Shown here: positions 1-6,990 of the stretch, one piece after another
Numbering within the stretch: the first letter of the stretch is position 1
Layout: each line of letters opens with the position of its first letter
From: AP-15 sp035509615
Lineage (GTDB): Bacteria > Pseudomonadota > Alphaproteobacteria > ATCC43930 > CGMCC-115725
NCBI GenBank assembly: GCA_035509615.1
Contig: DATJLK010000159.1
Span: forward strand, 1 to 17,962
Length of the DNA: 17,962 bases
Direction: 5' to 3'
Program-made: the position numbers and the translations under genes
The notes under the pieces: model-generated
Databases searched by the model: none
What the model was told of the DNA's origin: nothing
What the model saw: the letters and a program-made list of their open reading frames with translations, nothing else

Positions 1-81
1 TGCGGAATTCTTGGGTTCCGGTGGGCGGTTTTCCGGCTCAGCCGCTTGCTCGGCTTGGGCGTCCGGGAAGTTTAACGATGA

Positions 82-102
82 GGCCACATGTTGAAGGTGG
101 CC
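82..102. terminator. Weak inverted repeat downstream of the DUF2950 gene
   Basis: GGCCAC (82-87) pairs with GTGGCC (97-102) around a 9-nt loop, about 45 bp past the DUF2950 stop. There is no clear T-run on the minus strand, so a terminator role is only possible. I see nothing else in bases 1-146. Confidence 0.2.
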
Positions 103-146
103 ACCCGGCTGCGCGATCGGGAAAGGATTGTGGCAGGGGCATGCGG

Positions 147-1130
147 TCATGGTCGGCTGGGCTGCCAGCTCGGATCCGGATCGTATTGGGTGATCTGCTG
201 CACGATCCGCGAGGTTGCAGGGCCGAAGTTCCTTTGGTAGACGATGCCGTCCTCGTTGACGATGAATGTCATCACGCCGGAATTGCCGTAAATAGCCGGA
301 TAGGCCAGCAGCGCAAAGCCGGCGATCATGTCTCCGTTGACGACATAATCGCGGGCGCCGCCGGGCGCATCCGTCCCCTGTCGGGTCAGAATCCGGAAAA
401 AGTAGCCATAATAGGGCCGCGGCGCCGGATGCGGCGCGCTCGGCGTGTAGCCGGCCGCGCGAGCGGTGGCAATCAGCGGTCCTAACGGGCTCTCTTGCTC
501 GCCGGGATTGACCGGCCAATAAAGCCCGTTCCGTTGCCCGGGGTCACTCATGAGATGCTGTGCATACTCGGCAGGCTCGCCCGAACTGACGCGCAAGGCC
601 ACGTATTCGCGCTGGGCAGCGACATAGGCGCGGCACACCTCGATCACGCTGAGCTCGTCACGGCCGATCCGCCGGTCGAGAATTTCGTTGGCGCCAGCCT
701 CGGTGTCGAAACGCCAGACACCTTGCCGGCGGACCAGCGGGATCGGCATTGGCCAGCCTTCCCGACCGACAACCAGGATCGCCGTGTCCGGGCCTTCGCG
801 TTCGAGGCTGTGGGTTGTGTCATAAGCGACGACGAACCGCGCTCTGCCATTGCGATCGGCGACGGCGTCGCCGGAATCGATCAGTTTGGGGCTGTCCGGC
901 CCGAGGATGGCAAGGAGCTCGGGCAGGTTCTTGGCGCGGTTCGCCGCAATCAGCGCATCGACGGCCGCGGCGGGGGTGGCGAAGCTGCGCTGCTGCACGG
1001 CCTCCGCCGCGGCTGGTGACGAGATCCCGACGGACCCGAGCCCCGTCAGGCCGAGCCAAAGCGCAAAGAGGAGCGTAAATATTGACCGTCGTTGCATCGG
1101 TTGCATGACCTCAGGTTGCCGCGCCGTCAT
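147..1130 (-). CDS. DUF2950 family secreted protein
   Basis: A 327-aa protein with a basic start (MQRRS near residue 12), a hydrophobic stretch (FTLLFALWLGLTGLG) and a likely cleavage site after SSPAAAEA, so it is probably exported to the periplasm. The mature part matches the DUF2950 pattern as I know it: a start like QRSFATPAAAVDALIAANRA, a middle GREGWPMPIPLVRR.GVWRFDTEAGANEILDRRIGRNE-like segment, and a C-terminal part with YYGYFFRILTRQG, GDMIAGFALLAYPA and GVMTFIVNEDG. The biochemical function is unknown. Its ATG overlaps the stop of the upstream DUF3300 gene (ATGA at 1127-1130), so the two are translationally coupled; these families are often neighbours. An internal ATG near the MQPMQRRS segment would give a shorter, more typical signal peptide. 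Confidence 0.9.
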   Translation of the reverse strand: MTARQPEVMQPMQRRSIFTLLFALWLGLTGLGSVGISSPAAAEAVQQRSFATPAAAVDALIAANRAKNLPELLAILGPDSPKLIDSGDAVADRNGRARFVVAYDTTHSLEREGPDTAILVVGREGWPMPIPLVRRQGVWRFDTEAGANEILDRRIGRDELSVIEVCRAYVAAQREYVALRVSSGEPAEYAQHLMSDPGQRNGLYWPVNPGEQESPLGPLIATARAAGYTPSAPHPAPRPYYGYFFRILTRQGTDAPGGARDYVVNGDMIAGFALLAYPAIYGNSGVMTFIVNEDGIVYQRNFGPATSRIVQQITQYDPDPSWQPSRP

Positions 1131-2272
1131 CGACGACCGCCGCCAAAGCTTGGAGGCGGCGCCGCGTGGAAGCTCGGCGCCGGCATGGCGGGCATCGCCC
1201 GGGGCGGAGACATACGGCTGGAAAATCCACGGGCCGCGTCACCTCGGGCATCGGCGCCGCGGCCGAACGACTGGAAGAATGGCGGCTCAGTGATTTCGGG
1301 TTCTCGAACACCACGGATCACATTCGGCGTAAGGACGCTGTCACCCGGCGGCGTTGCGGCGACGCCGCCGGCTCGCGGCGCGGCTTCGGTCGCAGGAAAC
1401 CCGCGGAATTCCCGGCGCGCTGTCGCGGCCGGACCGAGAAACCGCGCGGCCGTACCCGGATCGGCATAGGGGACGCTGTGGCGATGGGCGGGGTTGTGCT
1501 GCCAGACTTCGCCGGACGGCTCGTGGCGAGGGTGGAATTGCGCGAACCGGTTATGGTCGATGCGGATGTGGTGCCGGCGCCACTCGAAAAAACCCCATGC
1601 CCAGAAACCGAATGACGGATAGATGCCGCCACCGAATTCGAGGACCGGCACACAATAGCCGGACCAGGTTCCGAAAGAGTAAGGCGGGTAATCCGGAGCG
1701 GGCCAGGCGCCGAAAGCGCATAACGGATTATAAACCGGAACGTAAACGGTTTCCGGGCTGACTGGCTCGATCGCGATCTCCGATTGGGGGCCGGAGACGG
1801 TCTGCTGGGGCCCCGATGCGAGCGATCCCGCAGTTTCGGCGAGCCGGCGGAGGCGCTGAACGGCATCCATCACGTCGGCCTGTTGCGCCAGGAACGCGTT
1901 GCCGAGCTGCTCGGTCCAGCTGAGGTTGTCGTCTATCATGCGCAGCACGCCTCGGAACGCACTCAGCGACTTTATGCTCGGATCCCATGCCTGCTGCCGC
2001 AACACGGCGGTCAAGTCGTCGCCCCGAAGGGCAGCATTGGCGAGAACTTGCAGCCAGCGGTCCGCTTCGACCACTTCGAGCGGGTAGGTCGAGGCGATCA
2101 GGATCTGGGCGAGCAGCGGGTCGGGGTAGAGGGCGATCGGCGCGACAAGCCGGTCGATTTGTTCGGCCGTGAGCGGCGGGACGCTCAGAACCGGCTGCGC
2201 CGCCGCCATCGCCGGTTGGAAACCGATGAGGCTGATCAGGCCGATGATTCCTGCCAGGAGGCGGATAGTTAT
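1127..2272 (-). CDS. DUF3300 family secreted protein, probable non-canonical ATA start
   Basis: The DUF3300 domain is clear: LTAEQIDRLVAPIALYPDPL, AQILIASTYPLEVVEADRWL, WDPSIKSLSAFRGVLRMI and the VYVPVYNP motif, followed by a low-complexity Pro/Ala/Arg tail. The first in-frame ATG is at 2209, but it falls inside an otherwise perfect signal peptide. Reading upstream in frame gives a basic start, the core LLAGIIGLISLIGF and the cleavage region QPAMAAA. No ATG, GTG or TTG exists in frame before the TGA upstream; the codon in the right place is ATA at 2272-2270, giving (M)TIRLLAGIIGLISLIGFQ. I place the start there (381 aa); the fallback is 2209. Either ATA is a rare start, or a G-to-A change or sequence error has removed an ATG. 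Function is unknown; the gene is coupled to DUF2950 downstream and follows pgm by 107 bp. Confidence 0.85.
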   Translation of the reverse strand: MTIRLLAGIIGLISLIGFQPAMAAAQPVLSVPPLTAEQIDRLVAPIALYPDPLLAQILIASTYPLEVVEADRWLQVLANAALRGDDLTAVLRQQAWDPSIKSLSAFRGVLRMIDDNLSWTEQLGNAFLAQQADVMDAVQRLRRLAETAGSLASGPQQTVSGPQSEIAIEPVSPETVYVPVYNPLCAFGAWPAPDYPPYSFGTWSGYCVPVLEFGGGIYPSFGFWAWGFFEWRRHHIRIDHNRFAQFHPRHEPSGEVWQHNPAHRHSVPYADPGTAARFLGPAATARREFRGFPATEAAPRAGGVAATPPGDSVLTPNVIRGVREPEITEPPFFQSFGRGADARGDAARGFSSRMSPPRAMPAMPAPSFHAAPPPSFGGGRR

Positions 2273-2379
2273 CCCGGATGGCGCCTTGCTTCTGTTCCGT
2301 CACCGATCCGATATGGGCCTTTGGCGGATCTTCGTGCCACCGACAAGCACCAACCGCTCCGCTCACCTTTCAGGGGCTT

Positions 2380-4026
2380 TCAGGTTGCGCCGACCGCCTT
2401 GCGTACGATTTCCTGCGCGTCGGCAACGATACGCTGCAGGCTGTCCGGTCCGCGGAAACTCTCGGCGTAGATCTTATAGACATCCTCGGTCCCGGACGGA
2501 CGGGCGAGGAACCAGCCGTTCTCGGCAACGACCTTCACACCGCCGATTGCCGCGCCGTCTCCGGGCGCGCGGGTCGACACGCTCGCGATCCGTTCCCCCG
2601 CGAGCTCTTTCAGCCGGACGCGCTCCGGAGACAGTCGCGCCAATGCCTCTTTCTGCTCCCGCGACGCCGGCGCATCGATGCGAATGTATGAGGGCTCGCC
2701 GAACTCGTCGGTCAGCTTGAGATAGATTTCACCGGGGTCTCGCCCAATGCGCGCCGTTATCTCCGCGGCGAGCAGTGCCGGCACGATTCCGTCCTTGTCG
2801 GTCGTCCAGACACCGTCCCGAATTCGGGCAAAAGAGGCCCCGGCACTCTCTTCGCCGGCAAAGGCGAGAGTGCCATCGAGGAGACCCTCGACAAACCATT
2901 TGAAGCCGACCGGCGCCTCGTAAACCTTGCGGCCCAGCTTCGCCGCAACCCGGTCGATCATCATGCTGGTTGCGACAGTCCTGCCGATCGCAGCTTCGGC
3001 ATTCCAGGCCGGGCGATGCCGGAACAGATAGGAGACGGCGGCGCAGAGATAGTGATTGGGCGGAAGCAGCCCGGCACTGCGGGTGACGATGCCATGGCGG
3101 TCGTGATCGGTGTCAGAGGCCGCGGCGACCTCGAACCGATCCTTGAGGCCAAGGAGCCGCCGCATCGCATAGGGTGAAGACGGATCCATGCGGATCTGCC
3201 CATCCCAGTCGACGCTCATGAAGCTGAAGGTCGGGTCGACTCTGTCGTCGACCACTGTCAGATCGAGGCCGTATTGCTCTGCGATCCGCGGCCAGTAATG
3301 GACGCCGGCGCCGCCGAGAGGATCGACGCCGATTTTGATCCTCTCGGCGCGGATGAGATCCAAATCGACGACGTTGCCGAGATCGCCGACATAGGCGCCC
3401 AGGAAGTCGTGCCGACGCGTCGTCGGGGCCCGAATCGCGTTCTCGAAACCGATCCGCCGCACAGCATTGGGGCCGGCGGCGAGCAGGTGGTTCGCCCGGG
3501 ACTCGATCCATGCGGTAATAGGCGTTTCGGCCGGCCCGCCATGCGGAGGATTGTATTTGAGCCCTCCGTCTTCGGGCGGGTTGTGCGAGGGTGTGATCAC
3601 GATGCCGTCGGCCAGTCCGTCACGACGCCCGCGGTTGTAGGCCAAGATCGCATGCGATACGGCAGGTGTCGGGGTGAATTCGCCGTCGGGTGCGATCAAT
3701 AGCTCGACGCCGTTCGCCGCGAGCACCTCGAGCGCGCTGGCAAAGGCCGGCCGCGACAGCGCATGTGTGTCGATGCCGAGAAACAGCGGCCCGACAGTCC
3801 ATTGCCGCGCGCGATAGTCGCAGATCGCCTGAGTGATGGCGAGGATGTGGGCTTCGTTGAAGGCACGGTCGAAGGAGGAGCCGCGATGTCCGGAAGTGCC
3901 GAAGGAGACACGCTGCTTCGGCACCGCGGGATCGGGCTTCCGCCCATAATAGGCGGCGACGAGCCGGGATGTGTCGACCAGCATCCCCGGGATGGGCGGC
4001 TTGCCGGCGAGGGGGCTGACGGTCAT
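2380..4026 (-). CDS. pgm: Phosphoglucomutase (alpha-D-glucose-1,6-bisphosphate-dependent)
   Basis: Interconverts glucose 1-phosphate and glucose 6-phosphate in the cytosol, linking glycogen and polysaccharide metabolism to glycolysis. It follows the E. coli Pgm pattern over its whole length: FGTSGHRGS near the N-terminus, the phosphoserine loop ITPSHNPPEDGG (Ser about 147 from this start), the metal-binding DTDHDRHGI, VPVGFKWFVEGL-like APVGFKWFVEGL, the sugar-binding GEESAGASF and the phosphate-binding RPSGTEDVYKIYAESF near the C-terminus. The ATG at 4026 gives 548 aa, close to the E. coli length; a GTG at 4050 adds eight residues and cannot be excluded. It lies 108 bp downstream of hsp20 with a GC-rich hairpin between, so it may be expressed at a level different from hsp20. 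Confidence 0.95.
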   Translation of the reverse strand: MTVSPLAGKPPIPGMLVDTSRLVAAYYGRKPDPAVPKQRVSFGTSGHRGSSFDRAFNEAHILAITQAICDYRARQWTVGPLFLGIDTHALSRPAFASALEVLAANGVELLIAPDGEFTPTPAVSHAILAYNRGRRDGLADGIVITPSHNPPEDGGLKYNPPHGGPAETPITAWIESRANHLLAAGPNAVRRIGFENAIRAPTTRRHDFLGAYVGDLGNVVDLDLIRAERIKIGVDPLGGAGVHYWPRIAEQYGLDLTVVDDRVDPTFSFMSVDWDGQIRMDPSSPYAMRRLLGLKDRFEVAAASDTDHDRHGIVTRSAGLLPPNHYLCAAVSYLFRHRPAWNAEAAIGRTVATSMMIDRVAAKLGRKVYEAPVGFKWFVEGLLDGTLAFAGEESAGASFARIRDGVWTTDKDGIVPALLAAEITARIGRDPGEIYLKLTDEFGEPSYIRIDAPASREQKEALARLSPERVRLKELAGERIASVSTRAPGDGAAIGGVKVVAENGWFLARPSGTEDVYKIYAESFRGPDSLQRIVADAQEIVRKAVGAT

Positions 4027-4095
4027 TGGGTGCTCGATCGCTCCTGCCACGGTGCGCCATCATCGCAAAAGAGGCGCCGGCGCATTGCAAATCGA

Positions 4096-4118
4096 GGCGG
4101 CGGGAGGTCCCCGCCGCC
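4096..4118. terminator. GC-rich hairpin between hsp20 and pgm
   Basis: GGCGGCGGG (4096-4104) pairs perfectly with CCCGCCGCC (4110-4118) around a 5-nt loop. On the minus strand it is followed by TCGATTTGC, not a true T-run. It could be a weak attenuator or an mRNA-stabilising/processing hairpin between hsp20 and pgm. Confidence 0.4.
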
Positions 4119-4134
4119 CCTGGAAGGCGTTCAT

Positions 4135-4653
4135 TCAGCCCGACTTGACCTCGATTTTTTTATGTTGCTCCCGTGCCGTCGCAGTCTTCGGCAGCGTAAT
4201 TGTCAGCAACCCGTTCGAGAAATCGGCAGTGATCTTGTCGCGGTCGACGCTCGCCGGCAGCTCGAAGGCGCGCTGAAACGTGCCGTAGGCACGCTCGGAG
4301 AAGTAATAGTTCTTGCTCTTCTCCTCCTTCTCCTGGCGCTTCTCGCCTTTGAGAACGAGCATGTCGCCGGAGATCGTGAGGTCGATGTCCTTGACGTCGA
4401 GGCCGGGCAGCTCGGCCGCGACCTTGTAGGCCTTGTCGTCCTCGCCGAGATCGATCGGCGGGGCCGAAAAGCTGAACGAGCGCATCGGCCGCCATGGCGG
4501 TTCGAGATCGAACATTCGGCGCAGCGACGGGAAACCGAAATTGCCGGCGAACCGGTCGAAGAGCCGGTCCATCTCGCCGCGGAAGGAACCCCACATATCT
4601 GGGTGACTGGGCTGTGGCGCTGCCCTGTTGACTTCGACGGGTACCTCTGCCAT
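4135..4653 (-). CDS. Hsp20 family small heat-shock protein
   Basis: A 172-aa ATP-independent holdase chaperone that binds unfolding proteins in the cytosol. The N-terminal arm (1-65) has MDRLFDRFAGNFGFPSL; the alpha-crystallin domain runs about 66-156 with IDLGEDDKAYKVAAELPGLD, the loop GEKRQEKEEKSKNYYFSER, and the closing signature FSNGLLTITLPK. The tail ends KKIEVKSG, with an I-x-V motif that in this family docks neighbouring dimers. Start ATG has GGAG 7 nt upstream. A FixK-type box (4732-4745) sits upstream, so low-oxygen control in addition to read-through from the upstream genes is likely. This charged, acid-rich variety is common in environmental proteobacteria. Confidence 0.95.
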   Translation of the reverse strand: MAEVPVEVNRAAPQPSHPDMWGSFRGEMDRLFDRFAGNFGFPSLRRMFDLEPPWRPMRSFSFSAPPIDLGEDDKAYKVAAELPGLDVKDIDLTISGDMLVLKGEKRQEKEEKSKNYYFSERAYGTFQRAFELPASVDRDKITADFSNGLLTITLPKTATAREQHKKIEVKSG

Positions 4654-4731
4654 CGCCGTTCTCCATTGTTCCGTGATCGAAAGCGAGTTCGCGACCCGGC
4701 GCCATCGTCAAGCCCGCCGCGCCAAGGATCA

Positions 4732-4745
4732 TTGATTCAGCGCAA
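4732..4745 (-). promoter_or_regulatory. FixK/FNR-type box upstream of hsp20
   Basis: TTGATTCAGCGCAA fits TTG(A/C)-N6-(T/G)CAA. Its centre is 85.5 bp from the hsp20 ATG; a class II start site would fall near 4697. It has one G-type half-site, so it is weaker than the others. Confidence 0.45.
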
Positions 4746-4754
4746 TTCACCCGG

Positions 4755-5264
4755 TCAGGGTTGCGGCGTCCAATCGACGCGCACGAAATATTCATTCTCG
4801 TCGAAATCGATTTCGAGTGCGCCGTGGAAAGCGCGCTTGACCGCCTCTCCGATCCGGCGCGGCAAATGGATGTCGGTCGTCGTGATGACCAGTCCCTCCG
4901 CGTCGTCGTCGATGCCGATGATCCGGTTGAGCGGGTGCTCGGTTTTTTCGGCCTCTTCCTGATGGCGGACCAATCCGATGAGGTCTTCCCGCTGCGACCG
5001 CGAGATGGGGCCGCACAAGGTGACGACGCCCGCGGGAAATCCGTCGGCGGTGCGGCGGCACGCGGGGCACATCTGCTGCGGCGCATTTTTCGCCGCCGTC
5101 GACCACTGCCAGCGTCCGTCGTGAAAGACGGCGCCGCATTCCGGGCAGACGGTATCTTCGGCGAGCTTTTGCCGATTTTGGTAGGGATCGCGGATGTCGT
5201 CCTGTTGGGCACGTCCGGCGATGCGCCGGGTCGACCCCCGCCGCTGCGGGTTCTGCTGCTTCAT
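4755..5264 (-). CDS. BCAM0308-like zinc-ribbon protein
   Basis: A 169-aa protein of the family annotated as BCAM0308 (function unknown). After a basic, Gln/Arg-rich start comes IRDPYQNRQKLAEDTVCPEC and GAVFHDGRWQW, then MCPACRR: Cys40, 43, 66 and 69 form a likely structural zinc ribbon. The C-terminal half is mixed alpha/beta, with GLVITTTDIHLPRRIGEAVK and FDENEYFVRVDW, resembling a BON- or RNA-binding-like fold in outline only. ATG 5264 is preceded by GGAG at 6 nt, so I chose it; ATGs at 5276 and 5294 are alternatives, the latter overlapping the upstream 95-aa gene. It lies in the same operon as that gene and hsp20, suggesting a role in stress or low oxygen. A nucleic-acid-binding or ribosome-associated role is a guess from the zinc ribbon. 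Confidence 0.85.
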   Translation of the reverse strand: MKQQNPQRRGSTRRIAGRAQQDDIRDPYQNRQKLAEDTVCPECGAVFHDGRWQWSTAAKNAPQQMCPACRRTADGFPAGVVTLCGPISRSQREDLIGLVRHQEEAEKTEHPLNRIIGIDDDAEGLVITTTDIHLPRRIGEAVKRAFHGALEIDFDENEYFVRVDWTPQP

Positions 5265-5280
5265 ATCCGGCTCCATCGAC

Positions 5281-5568
5281 TTAACCTTCGCCATGAACGA
5301 CGGACCGCTCGCGGGGCGTATCTGAAACCACGCGGGGACCGCCCCCGCCCAGATGGCGCGCTTCGAGTTCGATCGGCTGGATCTCGCATTGGGCTGCGTG
5401 GGTTCGCCAATCGCGGATGCCCTCCAGGTGCGCGAATTCCCGTTTCGCCGCCTCCGCTGCCTCGTCGGGGCTTTGTGACGAGCGCACGACAAACGACCGC
5501 TGGCAACACCGGAACAGCTTGTCGTTGCGCGGAATGTCATTGAGGAAGCAGACACGATAGTCCGTCAA
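5281..5568 (-). CDS. Conserved small protein, function unknown
   Basis: A 95-aa soluble protein beginning (M)TDYRVCFLNDIPRNDKLF, then RCCQRSFVVRSSQSPDEAAE and AKREFAHLEGIRDWRTHA. Similar short proteins of unknown function are frequent in rhizobial genomes. The start codon is TTG (5568-5566), preceded by a GAGGGG stretch at about 9 nt; there is no in-frame ATG early in the protein, so TTG is likely real. Its pattern (short strands, a charged helix, then an extended tail) suggests a small alpha/beta fold of about 70 residues. As the first gene of the leftward operon it lies 22 nt downstream of the start site predicted from the FixK-type box at 5625-5638. No membrane segment or signal peptide is visible. 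Confidence 0.75.
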   Translation of the reverse strand: MTDYRVCFLNDIPRNDKLFRCCQRSFVVRSSQSPDEAAEAAKREFAHLEGIRDWRTHAAQCEIQPIELEARHLGGGGPRVVSDTPRERSVVHGEG

Positions 5569-5624
5569 TCTCCGCCCCTCCCGTTTGCTCGCGGAAAGAC
5601 CAACACGCGTCCAAGGGGTGCCGA

Positions 5625-5638
5625 ATGATCTGGATCAA
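5625..5638 (-). promoter_or_regulatory. FixK/FNR-type box for the leftward operon
   Basis: ATGATCTGGATCAA differs from a perfect TTGA-N6-TCAA palindrome at one base. Its centre (5631.5) puts a class II start near 5590, 22 nt before the TTG at 5568. It is one of a divergent pair with 5653-5666. Confidence 0.6.
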
Positions 5639-5652
5639 CAGCGACGCTGCCA

Positions 5653-5666
5653 TTGATCCAAATCAA
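5653..5666 (+). promoter_or_regulatory. FixK/FNR-type box for the rightward small gene
   Basis: TTGATCCAAATCAA is a perfect TTGAT-N4-ATCAA palindrome. Its centre (5659.5) predicts a start near 5701, 23 nt before the ATG at 5724. Centres of this and the preceding box are 28 bp apart. Confidence 0.75.
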
Positions 5667-5723
5667 TGCTTGACGGCTGTTGTCGGACAGCGATAGCGGG
5701 TCACTGGAGCGAAGGCGCACGCC

Positions 5724-5893
5724 ATGAACCAACGGCCATCCGAGGCCCCGCCGCGTTCTTCCGCTCTCACTCTGCTCGAGGCGTGTGCCAGGGTGGGCGG
5801 GGACGACGATGGCAAGAGGTGCCCTGCCTGTCCGCTTAGGATCTCTGCGAGAGCGACGCCCGCTGGTTGATCGCATTGGTGAAGCTCGATTGA
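5724..5893 (+). pseudogene. Short cysteine-rich protein gene with a -1 frameshift
   Basis: From ATG 5724 (GAAGG 8 nt upstream) the frame reads MNQRPSEAPPRSSALTLLEA, then CARVGGDDDGKRCPACPL and soon stops at 5868-5870 (48 aa). If one base is restored near 5838-5841 (CTTAGGATC), translation goes on as DLCESDARWLIALVKLD and stops at 5891-5893. The restored ending CPACPL.DLCES..RWL is a pattern I recall from short rhizobial proteins with a four-cysteine cluster, so I read this as a real gene with a one-base loss or a sequencing error. The four cysteines (C-x(n)-C-x2-C-x5-C) suggest a metal or Fe-S site. The FixK box 5653-5666 is ideally placed for it. Its restored stop codon lies inside the next box (5890-5903). 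Confidence 0.6.
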
Positions 5894-5903
5894 TCTGGAG
5901 CAA
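5890..5903 (+). promoter_or_regulatory. FixK/FNR-type box upstream of the split CBS-BON gene
   Basis: TTGATCTGGAGCAA fits TTG(A/C)-N6-(T/G)CAA. Its centre (5896.5) predicts a start near 5938, 23 nt before ATG 5961, the same geometry as at 5653-5666. Confidence 0.6.
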
Positions 5904-5960
5904 TGCGGACTCCTGCGGACTCAAAGCCTGATGTCGCTATAGAGGTCGGGAGCATTGCAG

Positions 5961-6239
5961 ATGCGCGCCATGGACGTGATGACGAGCGCGGTCGTGACCA
6001 TCGACGAGGAGGCCTCGGTGCAGACGGCGGCACAGCTGATGGCCAAGCACCGCATCAGCGCGCTGCCGGTGGTCGATCGGGAAGAGAGGGTGATCGGCAT
6101 GGTCAGTGAGGGTGACCTGCTGCACCGCGCCGAGAGCGGCACCGAGCGGCGCCGCGCCTGGTGGCTCGACTTTCTCGCAGCGACCGATGAGCTCGCCGGC
6201 GATTACGTCAAATCGCGCGGCGGCCGGGTCAGGACGTGA
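5961..6239 (+). CDS. CBS-domain protein, N-terminal fragment of a split CBS-BON gene
   Basis: A 92-aa fragment that starts MRAMDVMTSAVVTIDEEASV and carries the first CBS motif (HRISALPVVD, VIGMVSEGDLLHRAE), followed by the usual linker RRRAWWLDFLAATDELAGDY. It should continue into the second CBS motif but stops at 6237-6239. The next frame begins with GTG at 6236 and ATG at 6239, and reads on as DVMTRD-type sequence, exactly where the protein should continue, so one base seems lost near 6230 (GGGTCAGGACGTGATG). ATG 5961 has GGGAG 8 nt upstream; TTG 5955 is an alternative. CBS pairs bind adenine nucleotides in many proteins. FixK control is likely from the box at 5890-5903. It could be a true two-piece protein with coupled translation. 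Confidence 0.75.
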   Translation: MRAMDVMTSAVVTIDEEASVQTAAQLMAKHRISALPVVDREERVIGMVSEGDLLHRAESGTERRRAWWLDFLAATDELAGDYVKSRGGRVRT

Positions 6240-6652
6240 TGACCCGCGACGTCGTCTCGGTCACCGAGGAGACCCCGGCCGCCGACATCGCCATTCTGCT
6301 GGAAGCCGATCGGATCAAACGGGTGCCGGTGCTGCATGACGGCCGGCCCGTCGGCATCGGCAGTCGGGCCAATCTGGTGCGCGCCTTGGCTGTGACGATC
6401 GCCGCGGCGCCCGTCGGCACCGACGCCGCCGATTACGCAATTCGAGATCGGCTCATCGCCGAGTTGCGCTCCCAGCGCTGGGCCGAGGTGGCGCCGGCCA
6501 ACATTACGGTCAAGGACGGGCTCGTCCATCTCTGGTCGTCCTACATCTCGGAGGCGGAGAGGCGGGCGCTCATCGTCGCCGCCGAGGGTATTCCGGGCGT
6601 GCGCCGGATCGAGGACCACATGCGCGCCGTCGGCAGCGATGGACATTCGTAG
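6239..6652 (+). CDS. CBS-BON protein, C-terminal fragment of the split gene
   Basis: A 137-aa fragment starting MTRDVVSVTEETPAADIAIL at the ATG that overlaps the stop of the first fragment (GTG 6236 is also possible). It holds the second CBS motif (ADRIKRVPVLHDGRPVGIGS) and a C-terminal BON domain with ITVKDGLVHLWSSYIS and a VPGVRRIEDH-like ending IPGVRRIEDHMRAV. The intact paralogue at 13294-14025 has the same order CBS-CBS-BON without a break, which shows how the two halves fit. In the paralogue the second CBS has IVGIVTRTDLMRA; here it is VGIGSRANLVRA, with the conserved Thr/Ser-Arg-x-Asp altered to Asn, so ligand binding may be weakened. The overlap at 6236-6241 permits re-initiation of translation. 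Confidence 0.75.
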   Translation: MTRDVVSVTEETPAADIAILLEADRIKRVPVLHDGRPVGIGSRANLVRALAVTIAAAPVGTDAADYAIRDRLIAELRSQRWAEVAPANITVKDGLVHLWSSYISEAERRALIVAAEGIPGVRRIEDHMRAVGSDGHS

Positions 6653-6663
6653 GAGGAGGACCG

Positions 6664-6990
6664 ATGCCGCCCTTGCATCCGATCACCGACAAGGCCGAGG
6701 TATCGGTCGATTTTCCCGACAAGGCCTATATCGGCCGCCACTCGCAATTCGACGCCTATGCCGATGCCGAGAGTGTGGCGGTCCGGTTGGTGCGGCCCGG
6801 CGAGGACCGGCGCGAGGCTGTGATCCATCTGCATTACGGTCTGTTGGCCGAGATCCTCACCGAGCTTGCGCGCTCCCTTGCCGCGCGCGCGCCGCTAGAC
6901 GAGCCGCACCGCCGGGAACTCGCCGAGGCGGCGCAGGCGCTCGCCGCGGCGCTCGGGCTGCGCGACATCGCCGCCGAGGGCCATGGTTGA
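6664..6990 (+). CDS. Conserved hypothetical protein, 108 aa
   Basis: I do not recognise a named family. The protein begins MPPLHPITDKAEVSVDFPDK, with beta-rich sequence in the first half (SQFDAYADAESVAVRLVRP, EAVIHLHYGLLAEILTELA), then a long Ala/Leu/Glu-rich helix to the C-terminus. No signal peptide, membrane segment or cysteines are seen. A strong ribosome binding site (AGGAGGA) lies 6-8 nt before ATG 6664, 11 bp after the CBS-BON stop, and its stop overlaps the cytochrome c start (TGATG, 6988-6992), so it is in one operon with both. It is probably a small cytosolic protein of the low-oxygen regulon; no function can be assigned. Confidence 0.75.
   Translation: MPPLHPITDKAEVSVDFPDKAYIGRHSQFDAYADAESVAVRLVRPGEDRREAVIHLHYGLLAEILTELARSLAARAPLDEPHRRELAEAAQALAAALGLRDIAAEGHG

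Noticed and set aside
4096..4118. Hairpin after hsp20 as a strong rho-independent terminator
   Set aside because: The stem is strong but no T-run follows on the minus strand, so I list it only as a possible attenuator or stability element.
3763..4962. Long plus-strand open frame (399 codons) opposite pgm, hsp20 and the zinc-ribbon gene
   Set aside because: It spans three well-supported minus-strand genes and has no domain or ribosome binding site.
5565..5924. Minus-strand ORF of 119 codons covering the regulatory region
   Set aside because: It overlaps the FixK boxes and the cysteine-rich gene on the other strand, and its translation has no protein-like pattern.
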